Source: Winkia neuii (lineage in GTDB: Bacteria > Actinomycetota > Actinomycetes > Actinomycetales > Actinomycetaceae). Taken from it: a stretch of 64,000 nucleotides of DNA. The translations under genes were made by a program, and so were the position numbers. The notes beneath the pieces are model-generated. The model searched no databases. It was not told the DNA's origin and saw nothing but the letters and a program-made list of their open reading frames with translations. Below, piece after piece: positions 19,949 through 27,761 of the stretch. The DNA lies in contig NZ_CP118946.1 in assembly GCF_029011175.1 (NCBI RefSeq), forward strand, positions 372,001-436,000, in the 5' to 3' direction. How positions within the stretch are numbered: position 1 is the stretch's first letter; every line of letters begins with the position of its first letter.

Positions 19949-19977
19949 AAGTGGCGGACAGAACCTGCCCGCCACTT
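19949..19977 (-). terminator. Terminator of csbD
   Basis: Reading the minus strand after the csbD stop, AAGTGGCGG and CCGCCACTT form a 9-bp stem, with a further CAG/CTG pair inside, followed directly by TTTTTC. This is a standard rho-independent terminator for csbD. It also argues against a start for the ACT gene upstream of it. Confidence 0.8.
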
Positions 19978-19990
19978 CCACGCTAATTGA

Positions 19991-20233
19991 CTACTTGTCG
20001 GTGAAGCCTTCCTTCAGCTTCTCGGCAGCGGCCTTGATGTTTGCACCTAGGTCGCCTGCAGCATCCTTAGCCTTCTCGGAAAATTCGGAAGCCTTGTCCT
20101 TGACCTCGGCGCCAACCTGGTCCATCTTGCCTTCGGCTTCGGTGTCCTTGTCGCCAGTTACCTTGCCGGCTGCTTCCTTGGCCTTGCCGCCTAGGTCCTC
20201 GCCAGTGTTCTTCAGCTTGTCTTCGAAAGACAT
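19991..20233 (-). CDS. CsbD family stress protein
   Basis: An 80-residue, highly charged, helical protein of the CsbD family: MSFEDKLKN, then GGKAKEAAGKVTGDKDTEAEGK, repeats of Ala, Glu, Lys and Asp, no Cys or Trp. CsbD proteins are small general-stress proteins whose molecular role is unknown. The frame is open further upstream, but the ATG at 20233 follows AAAGGAGAA and begins the typical CsbD N-terminus. It lies just downstream of the Asp23/AmaP genes on the same strand and is probably part of the same stress program. A clear terminator follows. Confidence 0.87.
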   Translation of the reverse strand: MSFEDKLKNTGEDLGGKAKEAAGKVTGDKDTEAEGKMDQVGAEVKDKASEFSEKAKDAAGDLGANIKAAAEKLKEGFTDK

Positions 20234-20301
20234 ATTTTCTCCTTTTATCTTTTTCGAAGCGGTATTAGCTTCAATGTGCTTATGTCGGGTAATCCGCCGG
20301 A

Positions 20302-20910
20302 CTAACGGACGCGATCGGACGAGCCGATCAATGAACGCCAATCGTTTTGGATGTGTACGCAAATGGGTGGTGTAGTGCCCAGAAGCGAATCTACGCGTGC
20401 GATTGCCCGATCCATGATCTGCCGGATGTGAGCGGGGGAAGCCCCCTTGTACGCGCCAACCTTAATTAGGATTCCCGGTTCGTTCTTTACCTCGTAGCCA
20501 TACGCAGACACGTTAGTGATCCACCGGTCGTCGCCGACCTCGTGTTCAATTACCTGTTGCACCAGGTCGATGCTGGCAGTAGTGGTGCCTGAGGAGGTTT
20601 GCGAAGGAACCAACGAAGCGGTGTGAGTACGCCCGCCGCCCTGCGAGAAGATGACGCAAAGGGCAATGATCACGCCGATTACAGCAAGCGCAATGAGGGC
20701 GATTGCCAACCAGGACATGTCAGTGTTGCCGACCGTAGTGCGCTCAGCTAGATCGGAGTAGCTCTGCAGCACGGTAGGTGCGTTCTTCTTGTAAGCGTCG
20801 GTAGCGGTAGGCCACAGGGAGATGAGTAGGGCGCCAATGCCGCCAACTAGCAACAGTGCTGCCAGCAGGAACAGTAGGAACCTATTCAAAGCTCTTGGTA
20901 AGTGCCTCAC
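20302..20910 (-). CDS. AmaP-like alkaline shock membrane anchor protein
   Basis: The 202-residue protein has two N-terminal helices (residues about 8-32 and 65-88) separated by a loop, then a soluble domain of about 110 residues. This is the architecture of AmaP, which in Staphylococcus anchors Asp23 at the membrane. The ATG at 20910 overlaps the upstream DUF6286 stop by four bases. It is the last gene of the five-gene cluster. Identification rests on architecture plus context more than on long sequence motifs. Confidence 0.75.
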   Translation of the reverse strand: MRHLPRALNRFLLFLLAALLLVGGIGALLISLWPTATDAYKKNAPTVLQSYSDLAERTTVGNTDMSWLAIALIALAVIGVIIALCVIFSQGGGRTHTASLVPSQTSSGTTTASIDLVQQVIEHEVGDDRWITNVSAYGYEVKNEPGILIKVGAYKGASPAHIRQIMDRAIARVDSLLGTTPPICVHIQNDWRSLIGSSDRVR

Positions 20911-21533
20911 TTTGCCACCTCCCCATTGGAGTTAAGCTTCACCGAACCGGTTGTGGCCGGATTTAGCTGGTAGCCTTCGACCTCGGTATTCAGTACAGAC
21001 TGAATGGAGCTGGTATCGACCTCACGGCCAGACGTGGGAGTGACCTGCACGTTGGCGTTACGCTTTGAAAGCGAAGTCGCAACCTGGCCCTCGGGGAGTC
21101 CAGCGTGTTCGCGCACCGCCCTGGAAAGGGCCGAGGCAGTAACCTTGTCGTCAACAATGTAGGCAACTCGATCAGAGGCCAGCGAGTGGCGATCCAAAGC
21201 TCCGCCGCCCAAGGCCTTCCCCAGCATCCACAGGCCGAGCAAAGTGGCGACGATGCCGCCAACGATCAGGGCCCACTGGGGGACACCGGCAGGCAGCTTT
21301 ACTACTGAATTGGCGATCTGGTCCCAAGAGGCAAGCAAGTTCGGCTTGCCCATGGCAGTTAGAATGCGTTCAGCAATCAGCCACACCAACACCACAGCAA
21401 CGATCAGGCCAACAATAGAGGCCGTGATAGCACGAGATGAGTGCGTCTCGCGGCGCACCATGTACGACACATGCGGCCCCTGCGAAGCCGGCTGTACTGG
21501 AGCGTCGGAGGTAATGGGCTTGTCGGTGCTCAT
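20907..21533 (-). CDS. DUF6286 membrane protein of the Asp23 locus
   Basis: At 208 residues it has a short polar N-terminus, two helices (about 37-57 and 86-108), and a C-terminal domain with ALSRAVREHAGLPEGQVATSL. The layout resembles the DUF6286 proteins that occur next to AmaP and Asp23 in actinobacteria. It probably belongs to the membrane part of the envelope stress complex. Both ends overlap neighbouring genes by four bases. Confidence 0.7.
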   Translation of the reverse strand: MSTDKPITSDAPVQPASQGPHVSYMVRRETHSSRAITASIVGLIVAVVLVWLIAERILTAMGKPNLLASWDQIANSVVKLPAGVPQWALIVGGIVATLLGLWMLGKALGGGALDRHSLASDRVAYIVDDKVTASALSRAVREHAGLPEGQVATSLSKRNANVQVTPTSGREVDTSSIQSVLNTEVEGYQLNPATTGSVKLNSNGEVAK

Positions 21534-21892
21534 TCAACCCTCCTCTTTGGCTCGGGCTTGTAGTGAATACCCGTCAAAACCATGCGGACGTCACCGATCT
21601 TGTGACCGGTAATGCGCTCAGCATTGCGAACAATGCTTTCGCGAGCCGCATCCGCTGCGCCAAAGATGTTCATATCCTTGGTGCGGGTAACCCTTTCCAC
21701 TGTTGTTTCGGGAACGGGAGTGGAAATGTCTAAGCCCAAAGCGCTTTCCGAATCGTGCAAATCTACCGAAATCTTGTCAGCTGGAACCGACAGGGCATCA
21801 CCAACTACCGCAGCCGCCGCCCTCTTAATGGCTTTGGCGCGAATAGTGGTGTGACCGCGGTAGTTATGCGCGTTTGCAGATGCTTCAGACAC
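21530..21892 (-). CDS. Short Asp23/Gls24-like protein
   Basis: A 120-residue soluble protein. The N-terminal helix contains the block TTIRAKAIKRAAAAVVGDALSV, and later strands resemble the Asp23 fold (ISVDLHDSESALGLDIS). It is shorter than the Asp23 of the same cluster and more divergent. Placed between the DUF2273-like peptide and DUF6286, it is probably a second Asp23-type subunit. The stop overlaps the DUF6286 start by four bases. Confidence 0.65.
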   Translation of the reverse strand: MSEASANAHNYRGHTTIRAKAIKRAAAAVVGDALSVPADKISVDLHDSESALGLDISTPVPETTVERVTRTKDMNIFGAADAARESIVRNAERITGHKIGDVRMVLTGIHYKPEPKRRVE

Positions 21893-21894
21893 AG

Positions 21895-22092
21895 TTAGTC
21901 AGACGTGGTGGTGTGCTTGCCGATCAAGGCGCTCCCGACAGCGCGCAGGTCGAGCTTGCCGGTGGTGGCGCGACCCAAAACGGCGCCAATAACCATGAAC
22001 AGAGCAGTCAGAATGAAAGCCCAAAAACCGAGCTTAACTGCAACGACTGCAAGAATGGCACCTACGAAGATGCCCATTTGCGTGTTAGTCAC
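21895..22092 (-). CDS. DUF2273-like small membrane protein
   Basis: The 65-residue peptide is almost entirely two hydrophobic helices, starting MTNTQMGIFVGAILAVVAVKLGFW. Small two-helix proteins of the DUF2273/GlsB kind accompany Asp23 in many Gram-positive bacteria. The start overlaps the asp23 stop by four bases, so translation is coupled. Confidence 0.7.
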   Translation of the reverse strand: MTNTQMGIFVGAILAVVAVKLGFWAFILTALFMVIGAVLGRATTGKLDLRAVGSALIGKHTTTSD

Positions 22093-22643
22093 TTGACGCG
22101 CTCCCTCTTCTTTTCGATTTCCTTGACCTCTTCCTCATCGTCGTCATCTTCGTCGATGGAAGGAATGTGAACGTCGGCAATGTCGATGTTCACTTCGGTG
22201 ACCTCGAGGCCGACCAAGCCCTGGATGCCTTCGATGATCTTGGAACGAACCTGGTCGGCGACCTCGTTGAGCGGGTACGGGTACTCGGCGACGAGGGTCA
22301 GGTCAACAGCGGCCTGAGTCTGGCCGACCTCGACGTTGATGCCCTGCTTGACGTTCTCGGAAGCGCCCATCTTGTCGCGAACCGAGCCGAGGGCGCGGCT
22401 GAAGGAACCGCCAATGTCATACACGCCGGGGATCTCGCGGATCGAGAGGCCGGCGATCTTTGCTACCACCTGGTCAGCAATGGTGGTGGTGCCGTTGCCG
22501 TGGTCCTTGCCGATATTGGACTGCTGCACGTCAGTGCCCTTGCCCTGGGCAGTGGCGCCAGTCTTAGTGATGTCTTTGCGCGCATCGTTCTTTGCTGCGA
22601 CGTCGGTCGGCTTTGCCGACGGCTTCTGATGGGATGATGCCAC
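22089..22643 (-). CDS. Asp23/Gls24 family envelope stress protein
   Basis: A 184-residue protein with a polar, low-complexity N-terminus (residues 1-50), an Asp23 domain from about 52 to 150 (TTTIADQVVAKIAGLSIREIPGV, then VDLTLVAEYPYPLNEVADQVR), and an acidic tail. Asp23 is a cell-envelope stress protein held at the membrane by AmaP. The start is GTG at 22643, eight or so bases after AAGGAG. It is the first gene of the minus-strand cluster that also contains the DUF2273-like, Asp23-like, DUF6286 and AmaP-like genes. Confidence 0.85.
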   Translation of the reverse strand: MASSHQKPSAKPTDVAAKNDARKDITKTGATAQGKGTDVQQSNIGKDHGNGTTTIADQVVAKIAGLSIREIPGVYDIGGSFSRALGSVRDKMGASENVKQGINVEVGQTQAAVDLTLVAEYPYPLNEVADQVRSKIIEGIQGLVGLEVTEVNIDIADVHIPSIDEDDDDEEEVKEIEKKRERVK

Positions 22644-22783
22644 TTTGAGCTCCTTATTTTTCGAACAAGATGTTTAGAGCTTGGCCGCAACGCATAAATG
22701 CATCGCGTCATACTCTCATGTTCGAGGCTACCGGCAAACAGAAGTGTTTACCAGTGGAAGCTGCATTTTTCTGCCATTGGTAT

Positions 22784-22812
22784 AAATACAGTCGGATAAT
22801 TTGCCTGTATTT
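22784..22812. terminator. Hairpin between the gamma-glutamylcyclotransferase-like gene and asp23
   Basis: AAATACAG and CTGTATTT form an 8-bp stem with a 13-base loop, in AT-rich sequence with a T run on the plus side. It lies 19 bases after the stop of the upstream minus-strand gene and probably ends that transcript. The large loop makes the call moderate. Confidence 0.45.
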
Positions 22813-22830
22813 TTATTGTTTAAACATTTT

Positions 22831-23274
22831 TTATATCTGGTCGGGCCGCTTTAACCAGTCGCCGCTGGCAGATTCTTCGGTGTAGGCAGAGTTTTGATCC
22901 AGTGCGTTTTCGGTGGCCACATACAAATAGCATTCCACCTTCTGGCCTGCGTTTTCGCCCTCGCTAATGGTGGGGTGGGTGATGACTCTGGTGTACAGGT
23001 TGTTCGGATCTTCGTCGCCCAAATATCCCTCTAGTTCATCCATGTCGGCTAGAAGGGAATCGAAATTAGCTTCTGAAACGTAAATGACGTCGCCGGTGAT
23101 CTGGTCTTCTTTTGAAGGTATTGCCATCGGGTAGGAGGGGGTCAGCAGCATTTTGTATCCGGAAAGGCGGGCGGGAATTGCCTCTTTCAGGTGGGGGCCA
23201 AGAATGGCCTCGCAGTTTGTTTGTCCTGGACGCAGGGTTCCGTACACGAAGAAGGGTCTATAAGTGGTGTTCAT
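22831..23274 (-). CDS. Gamma-glutamylcyclotransferase family protein (AIG2-like)
   Basis: A 147-residue protein with the family's N-terminal motif FVYGTLRPG, the GDVIYV strand, and the acidic motif MDELEGY that contains the catalytic Glu. The fold cleaves gamma-glutamyl-amine or related bonds to give 5-oxoproline. The physiological substrate is not known. The ATG at 23274 is well placed. It is divergent from hsp20 with about 180 bases between, which hold two HAIR operators on the hsp20 side. Confidence 0.85.
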   Translation of the reverse strand: MNTTYRPFFVYGTLRPGQTNCEAILGPHLKEAIPARLSGYKMLLTPSYPMAIPSKEDQITGDVIYVSEANFDSLLADMDELEGYLGDEDPNNLYTRVITHPTISEGENAGQKVECYLYVATENALDQNSAYTEESASGDWLKRPDQI

Positions 23275-23348
23275 GTATCAATACTGGCACTTCAGGCGTA
23301 GAACCTAAGCGATCTTTTCGGGTGCGTCGCGCGTCACGCAAAAATAGG

Positions 23349-23369
23349 GTTGAGTCTTGTCGGCTCAAC
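23349..23369. promoter_or_regulatory. HAIR operator 1 upstream of hsp20
   Basis: GTTGAGT, a 7-base spacer, then GCTCAAC. This fits the HAIR consensus (CTTGAGT-N7-ACTCAAG) bound by HspR, with one arm mismatch. It lies about 90 bases before the hsp20 start. Confidence 0.8.
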
Positions 23370-23405
23370 TTTTACGCCCAAGGTGAATTAAGTGGCCATC
23401 GCAAA

Positions 23406-23426
23406 GTTGAGCGTCTTAGACTCAAG
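23406..23426. promoter_or_regulatory. HAIR operator 2 upstream of hsp20
   Basis: GTTGAGC, a 7-base spacer, then ACTCAAG. This is the second HspR site for hsp20, about 30 bases before the start, so a bound repressor would block transcription. Confidence 0.85.
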
Positions 23427-23456
23427 GTGAACTTGAAAAAAGAAAAGGAGCTCAAA

Positions 23457-23879
23457 ATGGTTAGCAGGTACGATCCCTTCCGCGAGATGGAACGTCTATT
23501 CAACTCGACTATGCGCCAGGCTTCTAGCCCGGTTCTTCCCATGGACCTCTACCGCGATGGTGACAAATTCGTGGCCATCCTAGAGATGCCTGGAGTGGAC
23601 CCCGATACGATCGACATCGATGTCGAAGATCGCACGTTGACTGTGCGCGCAGAACGGCACTCTGTTGAGGGCGAGGACATTGAGTGGCTTACACACGAAC
23701 GCCCAACCGGAACCTTCGCAAGGCAGCTGTCGGTCGGCTACGGCGTAGCGCTAGACAAGATCGAGGCCGAATATAACGACGGTCTTTTGACCCTTACGAT
23801 TCCGGTGGCTGAAGAGGCCAAGCCGCGCAAGATTGCGGTCAAGTCGGCTTCTACCGCCAAGACCATCGATCACGAATAG
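23457..23879 (+). CDS. Hsp20 (alpha-crystallin family) small heat-shock protein
   Basis: A 140-residue holdase chaperone. The alpha-crystallin domain starts near DLYRDGDKFVAILEMPGV and ends near the LTLTIPVAEEAKPRKI block; a short N-terminal arm (RYDPFREMERLF) precedes it. It should bind unfolding proteins for later refolding by DnaK and ClpB. The start is the ATG at 23457, seven bases after AAAAGGAG; the frame is open far upstream but there it crosses the two HAIR sites. Two HspR operators place it in the HspR regulon. A strong bidirectional terminator follows. Confidence 0.93.
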   Translation: MVSRYDPFREMERLFNSTMRQASSPVLPMDLYRDGDKFVAILEMPGVDPDTIDIDVEDRTLTVRAERHSVEGEDIEWLTHERPTGTFARQLSVGYGVALDKIEAEYNDGLLTLTIPVAEEAKPRKIAVKSASTAKTIDHE

Positions 23880-23884
23880 GCAAT

Positions 23885-23921
23885 AAACATTTTGGGGGGC
23901 CACTGGCCCCCCAAAATGTTT
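23885..23921. terminator. Bidirectional terminator between hsp20 and the aldo/keto reductase gene
   Basis: AAACATTTTGGGGGGCC and its complement form a 17-bp perfect stem with a 3-base loop; A and T runs are on both sides. It ends hsp20 on the plus strand and the reductase on the minus strand, touching the reductase stop codon. Confidence 0.9.
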
Positions 23922-24772
23922 TAAATCCGATCCATTGTCTGCGGGCTGGATCCGGTGCGCCCCGCCTCTCCCTTATCTAAATTATTAAGAATTCTCATCG
24001 ATTCTTCATCTAAGCTGAAATCGAAAATATTTGCGTTCTCTTCAATTCGCTCCCGCGAGGAAGATTTTGGAAAAACAATAACTCCGCGCTGTAACGCCCA
24101 TCTCAGGGCCACCTGCGCGGGTGTCCGCTCCAGGCGCGTAGCAATCGTCTGCACCTCGGGAATCTCTAGGATCTTGCCCCTAGCCAGTGGGCTCCACGCC
24201 TGCACCACAATGCGATGCTTTGCGCAGTAGTCCAAAACCTTATTGTTGGCAAAAAGTGGGTGCATCTCGATCTGATTTACGTGGGGCACTAGACCGGTTT
24301 CTGTTCGAAGCCGTTCCAAATGCTCGACCTCGAAATTAGAAACGCCGACTGTGCGCGCGCTCCCGTCGGCAGAAAAATCTTGCATCATCTGGAAGCATTC
24401 GGGGAAGCGTCCGCCGTAGCGATGCACCATAGGCCAGTGCATCAAGAACAAGTCAACATAATCAGTCTGTAAATCTGCCAAAGACTGTTCAAAAGAACGG
24501 CGGGCATCATCGGAGAGGTGATTGCCGTTATTCAGCTTGGTAGTCAAAAAGATCTGGTATCGGGGAATGCCAGAAGCCGCAATGGCCGCCCCTACCTGCT
24601 TCTCATTGCCGTACATCTGGGCGGTATCAATATGTCGGATCCCGGCCTCCAGTGCGGTTTCCACGAGGCGTTGCGTGTCCTCGGGCGCAATCTTGTACGT
24701 GCCAAACCCAAGGTAGGGGATTGAGTACCCTCCCATGGTGCGCTTGGTGGGAATTTTCAAAGCAGAATTCAT
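23921..24772 (-). CDS. Aldo/keto reductase
   Basis: A 283-residue NADPH-dependent oxidoreductase of the 2,5-diketo-D-gluconate reductase type. The catalytic tetrad is visible: Asp in HIDTAQMYGNE, Tyr in the same block, Lys in LTTKL and His in FLMHWP. The NADP-binding end has VIVFPKSSSRERIEENANIFDF. The natural carbonyl substrate is unknown. The frame is open to 24895, but the ATG at 24772 begins the family's usual N-terminus and follows a GGAGG-like site. It is divergent from the RDD gene. Confidence 0.9.
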   Translation of the reverse strand: MNSALKIPTKRTMGGYSIPYLGFGTYKIAPEDTQRLVETALEAGIRHIDTAQMYGNEKQVGAAIAASGIPRYQIFLTTKLNNGNHLSDDARRSFEQSLADLQTDYVDLFLMHWPMVHRYGGRFPECFQMMQDFSADGSARTVGVSNFEVEHLERLRTETGLVPHVNQIEMHPLFANNKVLDYCAKHRIVVQAWSPLARGKILEIPEVQTIATRLERTPAQVALRWALQRGVIVFPKSSSRERIEENANIFDFSLDEESMRILNNLDKGEAGRTGSSPQTMDRI

Positions 24773-24877
24773 ATCTGGCCTCCTCTGCTTCCACCCTATC
24801 CATAGCAGGTGCTGCGAATGCAAAGCCGGCACCATACACTGGTAAGCAAGAAGACCGCCTTGTATTAGGAGACAGTA

Positions 24878-25759
24878 ATGTCTGATCAGAACCAAAATGA
24901 GTCCACGGGCAGCAATCCGTGGGATCCGAATCAGTTGAATCAGAATGGCTCAACGCCTGTTGGAAACACCTCGCAGGATAGTCGGTACGGCCAGCCCGCA
25001 CAGCCGGGTCAGTACGGTCAGTACTCTGTCAACACCGATCCCCGCTACGGCAAGATGGGGGAGGCCGGTTACGACCAGAACCCGCAGGGGTACGGCCAGT
25101 CCTACTACGGCGCAGGTGCTGGTGGCGCTGGGTACGGTCAGAACGGACAGTACGTCGTAGTCGAGGGCGAACCTCCCGTTGACCAGGACTTCACGCCGCA
25201 TCCGGGGACGCAGATCCCATCGCGCCTGGCAGGGGTCAAAGGTGTGAGTGTTGGAAAGCGCATTCTTACCCGCATCCTCGACCAGATATTTCAAGGAGTC
25301 ATCCTTGTGCTCGTATTCGTGATCTCCGGAGGCAGCATTTTCGCTGCAACTGCTCCTCTATCTGAAGTAGAAACGATGTCTGACGACGAGATGGCTGATG
25401 CTCTTGCACCCGCGATTCTTGGTTCTTTGGGCAGCTTGGCTTTAGGGGTTATCGTACTAGGAGTGGTGGTGCTCCTGCTCGTGTTCTTCACCGGATACAC
25501 GCTGGGGGGCCTAGTTACTGGTGTGCGCACAATTGATTACACCACCGGCAAGGGTGGCGGCCTGCGCGCGGTTGGCAAGTGCATTGCTTACCCCATCATT
25601 AAGGGAACCGGCATTGGATCAATCTTCCTTCTGTTTGTCTGGTTTGCAACCCGCGACAGCGCCGAACGGCACTGGGTTGACCGCCTGATCGGTACCTGGG
25701 TTATCGATGCGCGCGACGGGCGTGATACTCACAAAGAACTGAAGGCACAACGGGGTTAG
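24878..25759 (+). CDS. RDD family membrane protein with Gln/Gly/Tyr-rich N-terminus
   Basis: A 293-residue protein. Residues 1-110 are low complexity, rich in Gln, Gly, Asn, Tyr and Pro, with repeated YGQ units, and are probably disordered in the cytoplasm. From about 125 on there is an RDD domain (RILDQIFQG) with three or so hydrophobic helices and the block YTLGGLVTGVRTID. RDD proteins are poorly understood membrane proteins, some linked to ion transport. The start ATG follows AGGAGACAGTA. It is divergent from the reductase, and a strong bidirectional terminator follows. Confidence 0.85.
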   Translation: MSDQNQNESTGSNPWDPNQLNQNGSTPVGNTSQDSRYGQPAQPGQYGQYSVNTDPRYGKMGEAGYDQNPQGYGQSYYGAGAGGAGYGQNGQYVVVEGEPPVDQDFTPHPGTQIPSRLAGVKGVSVGKRILTRILDQIFQGVILVLVFVISGGSIFAATAPLSEVETMSDDEMADALAPAILGSLGSLALGVIVLGVVVLLLVFFTGYTLGGLVTGVRTIDYTTGKGGGLRAVGKCIAYPIIKGTGIGSIFLLFVWFATRDSAERHWVDRLIGTWVIDARDGRDTHKELKAQRG

Positions 25760-25772
25760 CAAATAATTCTAA

Positions 25773-25817
25773 ATAAGGCGGTGGGCCGAGGAGTTTTTCC
25801 TCGGCCCACCGCCTTAT
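25773..25817. terminator. Strong bidirectional terminator
   Basis: A perfect 20-bp stem (25773-25792 with 25798-25817) around a 5-base loop, G+C-rich with AT ends. It separates the RDD gene from the convergent ABC exporter operon and should stop transcription from both sides. Confidence 0.9.
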
Positions 25818-25853
25818 GTTCAGGTGTTGGCTACTGGTAAAGTGCCGGTCACG

Positions 25854-27761
25854 TTAGGCGGAGGCGCCCTCGAACTGGGATTGGTACAGGCGGGCGTAGG
25901 CGCCAGCGGCTGCGAGCAGTTCGGTGTGGGTGCCCTGTTCTACCACGTCACCGTCCTCCATCACGATGATGGTCGATGCGTCCCGGATCGTCGAGAGGCG
26001 GTGAGCGATCACGAAGGACGTGTTGCCTTCCTGCAACCTATCCATCGCCTGTTGCACTAGCACTTCGGTGCGGGTGTCCACGCTGGACGTTGCCTCATCC
26101 AGGATCAGCACGTCGGAGTGGCGCAAGAAGGCGCGGGCGATGGTCACTAGCTGCTTCTCGCCTTGCGAGAGGGAGCCGCCCTCGTCGGATACTTCTGTGT
26201 CGTAGCCTTCGGGGAGCTGCCGGATGATGCGGTCTACCTGGGTGGCACGGGCGGCTTCAACAATTTGTTCGTCGGTGGCTGCCGCGTTGCCGAAGGCAAT
26301 GTTGTCCCGGATCGAGCCCTTGAATAGCCAGGTGTCCTGTAAGACCATGGCGCAGCGTTCGCGCACCTGCGCCCTGGTCATCTGGCGAATATCTACACCG
26401 TCGATCAAGATCTGCCCGCTGTCTATCTCGTAGAACCTCATCAGTAGGTTTACCAGCGTGGTCTTGCCGGCGCCGGTTTGGCCGACGATTGCCACGGTCT
26501 GTCCGGGGGCCACGTCCAGGGACAGGTTCTTGATGACGGGCACGCCCTCTTCATAGCTGAACGAGACGTTCCTGAACTCGATATGGGCTCCGCACATGCC
26601 AATCTGAGGGCGGGAGGCGGCCTTTTCGTGGCTCTGTTCTGGAGAATCCAGGAACTCGAAGATGCGTTCGGCGCTGGCGCCGGCGCTTTGCACAGTAGAG
26701 AGCATTTGTGAGAGCTGGCCCAGCGGCGTTTGTAACTGACGCGAATATTGGATGAAAGCTTGTACCCCGCCCACCGACATGCGTCCTTCGAGCACCATCA
26801 GTGCGCCGACGACGCATACGGCAACAAAAGCCAGATTGTTGATCATGGTGGTCACTGGTTGGCTTAGTCCGGAACGCCAGTTGGCGCCGAAGGCGGAGTC
26901 GAATAGTTCCTTGTTGTGGTCAGCAAATTTGCGCCGAAATTGGTCGCGTAGGTTGAAGGTCAGCACGATCTCGTGACCCGAGAAGGCTTCTTCCACGGTG
27001 GACTGCACGTTCCCGGTCGCCTTCCACTGCCGCTGGAAGTAGGGCTGCGCCCTCTTCATAATGATGAAAATGATGACTAGGCCTGCCGGAACGATCAGCA
27101 GCGCCACGATTGTGAGCTGCCATGACAGCATAAACATCATGGTCAGGGTGCCAAGTAGTAAGAAGATGGAGTGGAACAGTTGGTTCACTACCTGCTGAAG
27201 GGATTGGGACACGTTGTCCACATCGTTTGTCACCCTAGAGAGGATGTCGCCGCGGGCGGCGCCGTTGAGAGCGCTGAGCGGGAGGCGGTTGATTTTCGCC
27301 TGTACCCGCTGCCGCAAGTCATAAGACACGTTTTGCACCGCGGTTCTAGTGCAGAGGCCGGAGAGCCAGTTGAGCACGGCTGACACCAGGTACAGGAGCA
27401 CTACGGTCAGGAGGAGTTTCCCAAGTAGCGAGTAGTTGATCCCCACCCCTGGAACCACGTCGACGCTTTGCAGCATCTTGGCCATCTGACCTTTGCCAGA
27501 TTCGGCTAGCTGGCGAATCACGTCAGCCTTTGACTGGCCGGGCTGCATGTTCTTCCCGATCATTCCGGCGAATATCGTATCTGTAGCCCTACCTAGCAGT
27601 CGGGGTGCCACTACTGACGCAACAATGCAGATGAACGTCAGGAGTATCGCCGCTATGACGCGTAGCTTTTCGGCCCGAAGGGTAGCGAAAAGTCGGGCGA
27701 TGGTGCGGATAGGGTTCTTCGCCTTTTGGCCTGGTTTCCTATTGTTTGGTCTGGGGCTCAT
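25854..27761 (-). CDS. ABC exporter half-transporter, consensus catalytic subunit
   Basis: A 635-residue half-transporter: six helices in the first 340 or so residues, then a nucleotide-binding domain with Walker A GQTGAGKTT, signature LSQGEKQLVTIARAFL, Walker B LILDEATSSVD with the catalytic Glu, and H-loop VIAHRLS. The N-terminal RPNNRKPGQKAKNP stretch is basic. It should pair with the next subunit in a heterodimeric exporter of drugs, lipids or peptides. The ATG overlaps the stop of the upstream subunit by four bases. Confidence 0.93.
   Translation of the reverse strand: MSPRPNNRKPGQKAKNPIRTIARLFATLRAEKLRVIAAILLTFICIVASVVAPRLLGRATDTIFAGMIGKNMQPGQSKADVIRQLAESGKGQMAKMLQSVDVVPGVGINYSLLGKLLLTVVLLYLVSAVLNWLSGLCTRTAVQNVSYDLRQRVQAKINRLPLSALNGAARGDILSRVTNDVDNVSQSLQQVVNQLFHSIFLLLGTLTMMFMLSWQLTIVALLIVPAGLVIIFIIMKRAQPYFQRQWKATGNVQSTVEEAFSGHEIVLTFNLRDQFRRKFADHNKELFDSAFGANWRSGLSQPVTTMINNLAFVAVCVVGALMVLEGRMSVGGVQAFIQYSRQLQTPLGQLSQMLSTVQSAGASAERIFEFLDSPEQSHEKAASRPQIGMCGAHIEFRNVSFSYEEGVPVIKNLSLDVAPGQTVAIVGQTGAGKTTLVNLLMRFYEIDSGQILIDGVDIRQMTRAQVRERCAMVLQDTWLFKGSIRDNIAFGNAAATDEQIVEAARATQVDRIIRQLPEGYDTEVSDEGGSLSQGEKQLVTIARAFLRHSDVLILDEATSSVDTRTEVLVQQAMDRLQEGNTSFVIAHRLSTIRDASTIIVMEDGDVVEQGTHTELLAAAGAYARLYQSQFEGASA

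Noticed and set aside
19859-19981. Longer N-terminus for the ACT protein
   Set aside because: It would cross a strong terminator hairpin and adds residues without family support.
23112-23456. N-terminal extension of Hsp20
   Set aside because: It contains both HAIR operators, and the ATG at 23457 has its own AAAAGGAG.
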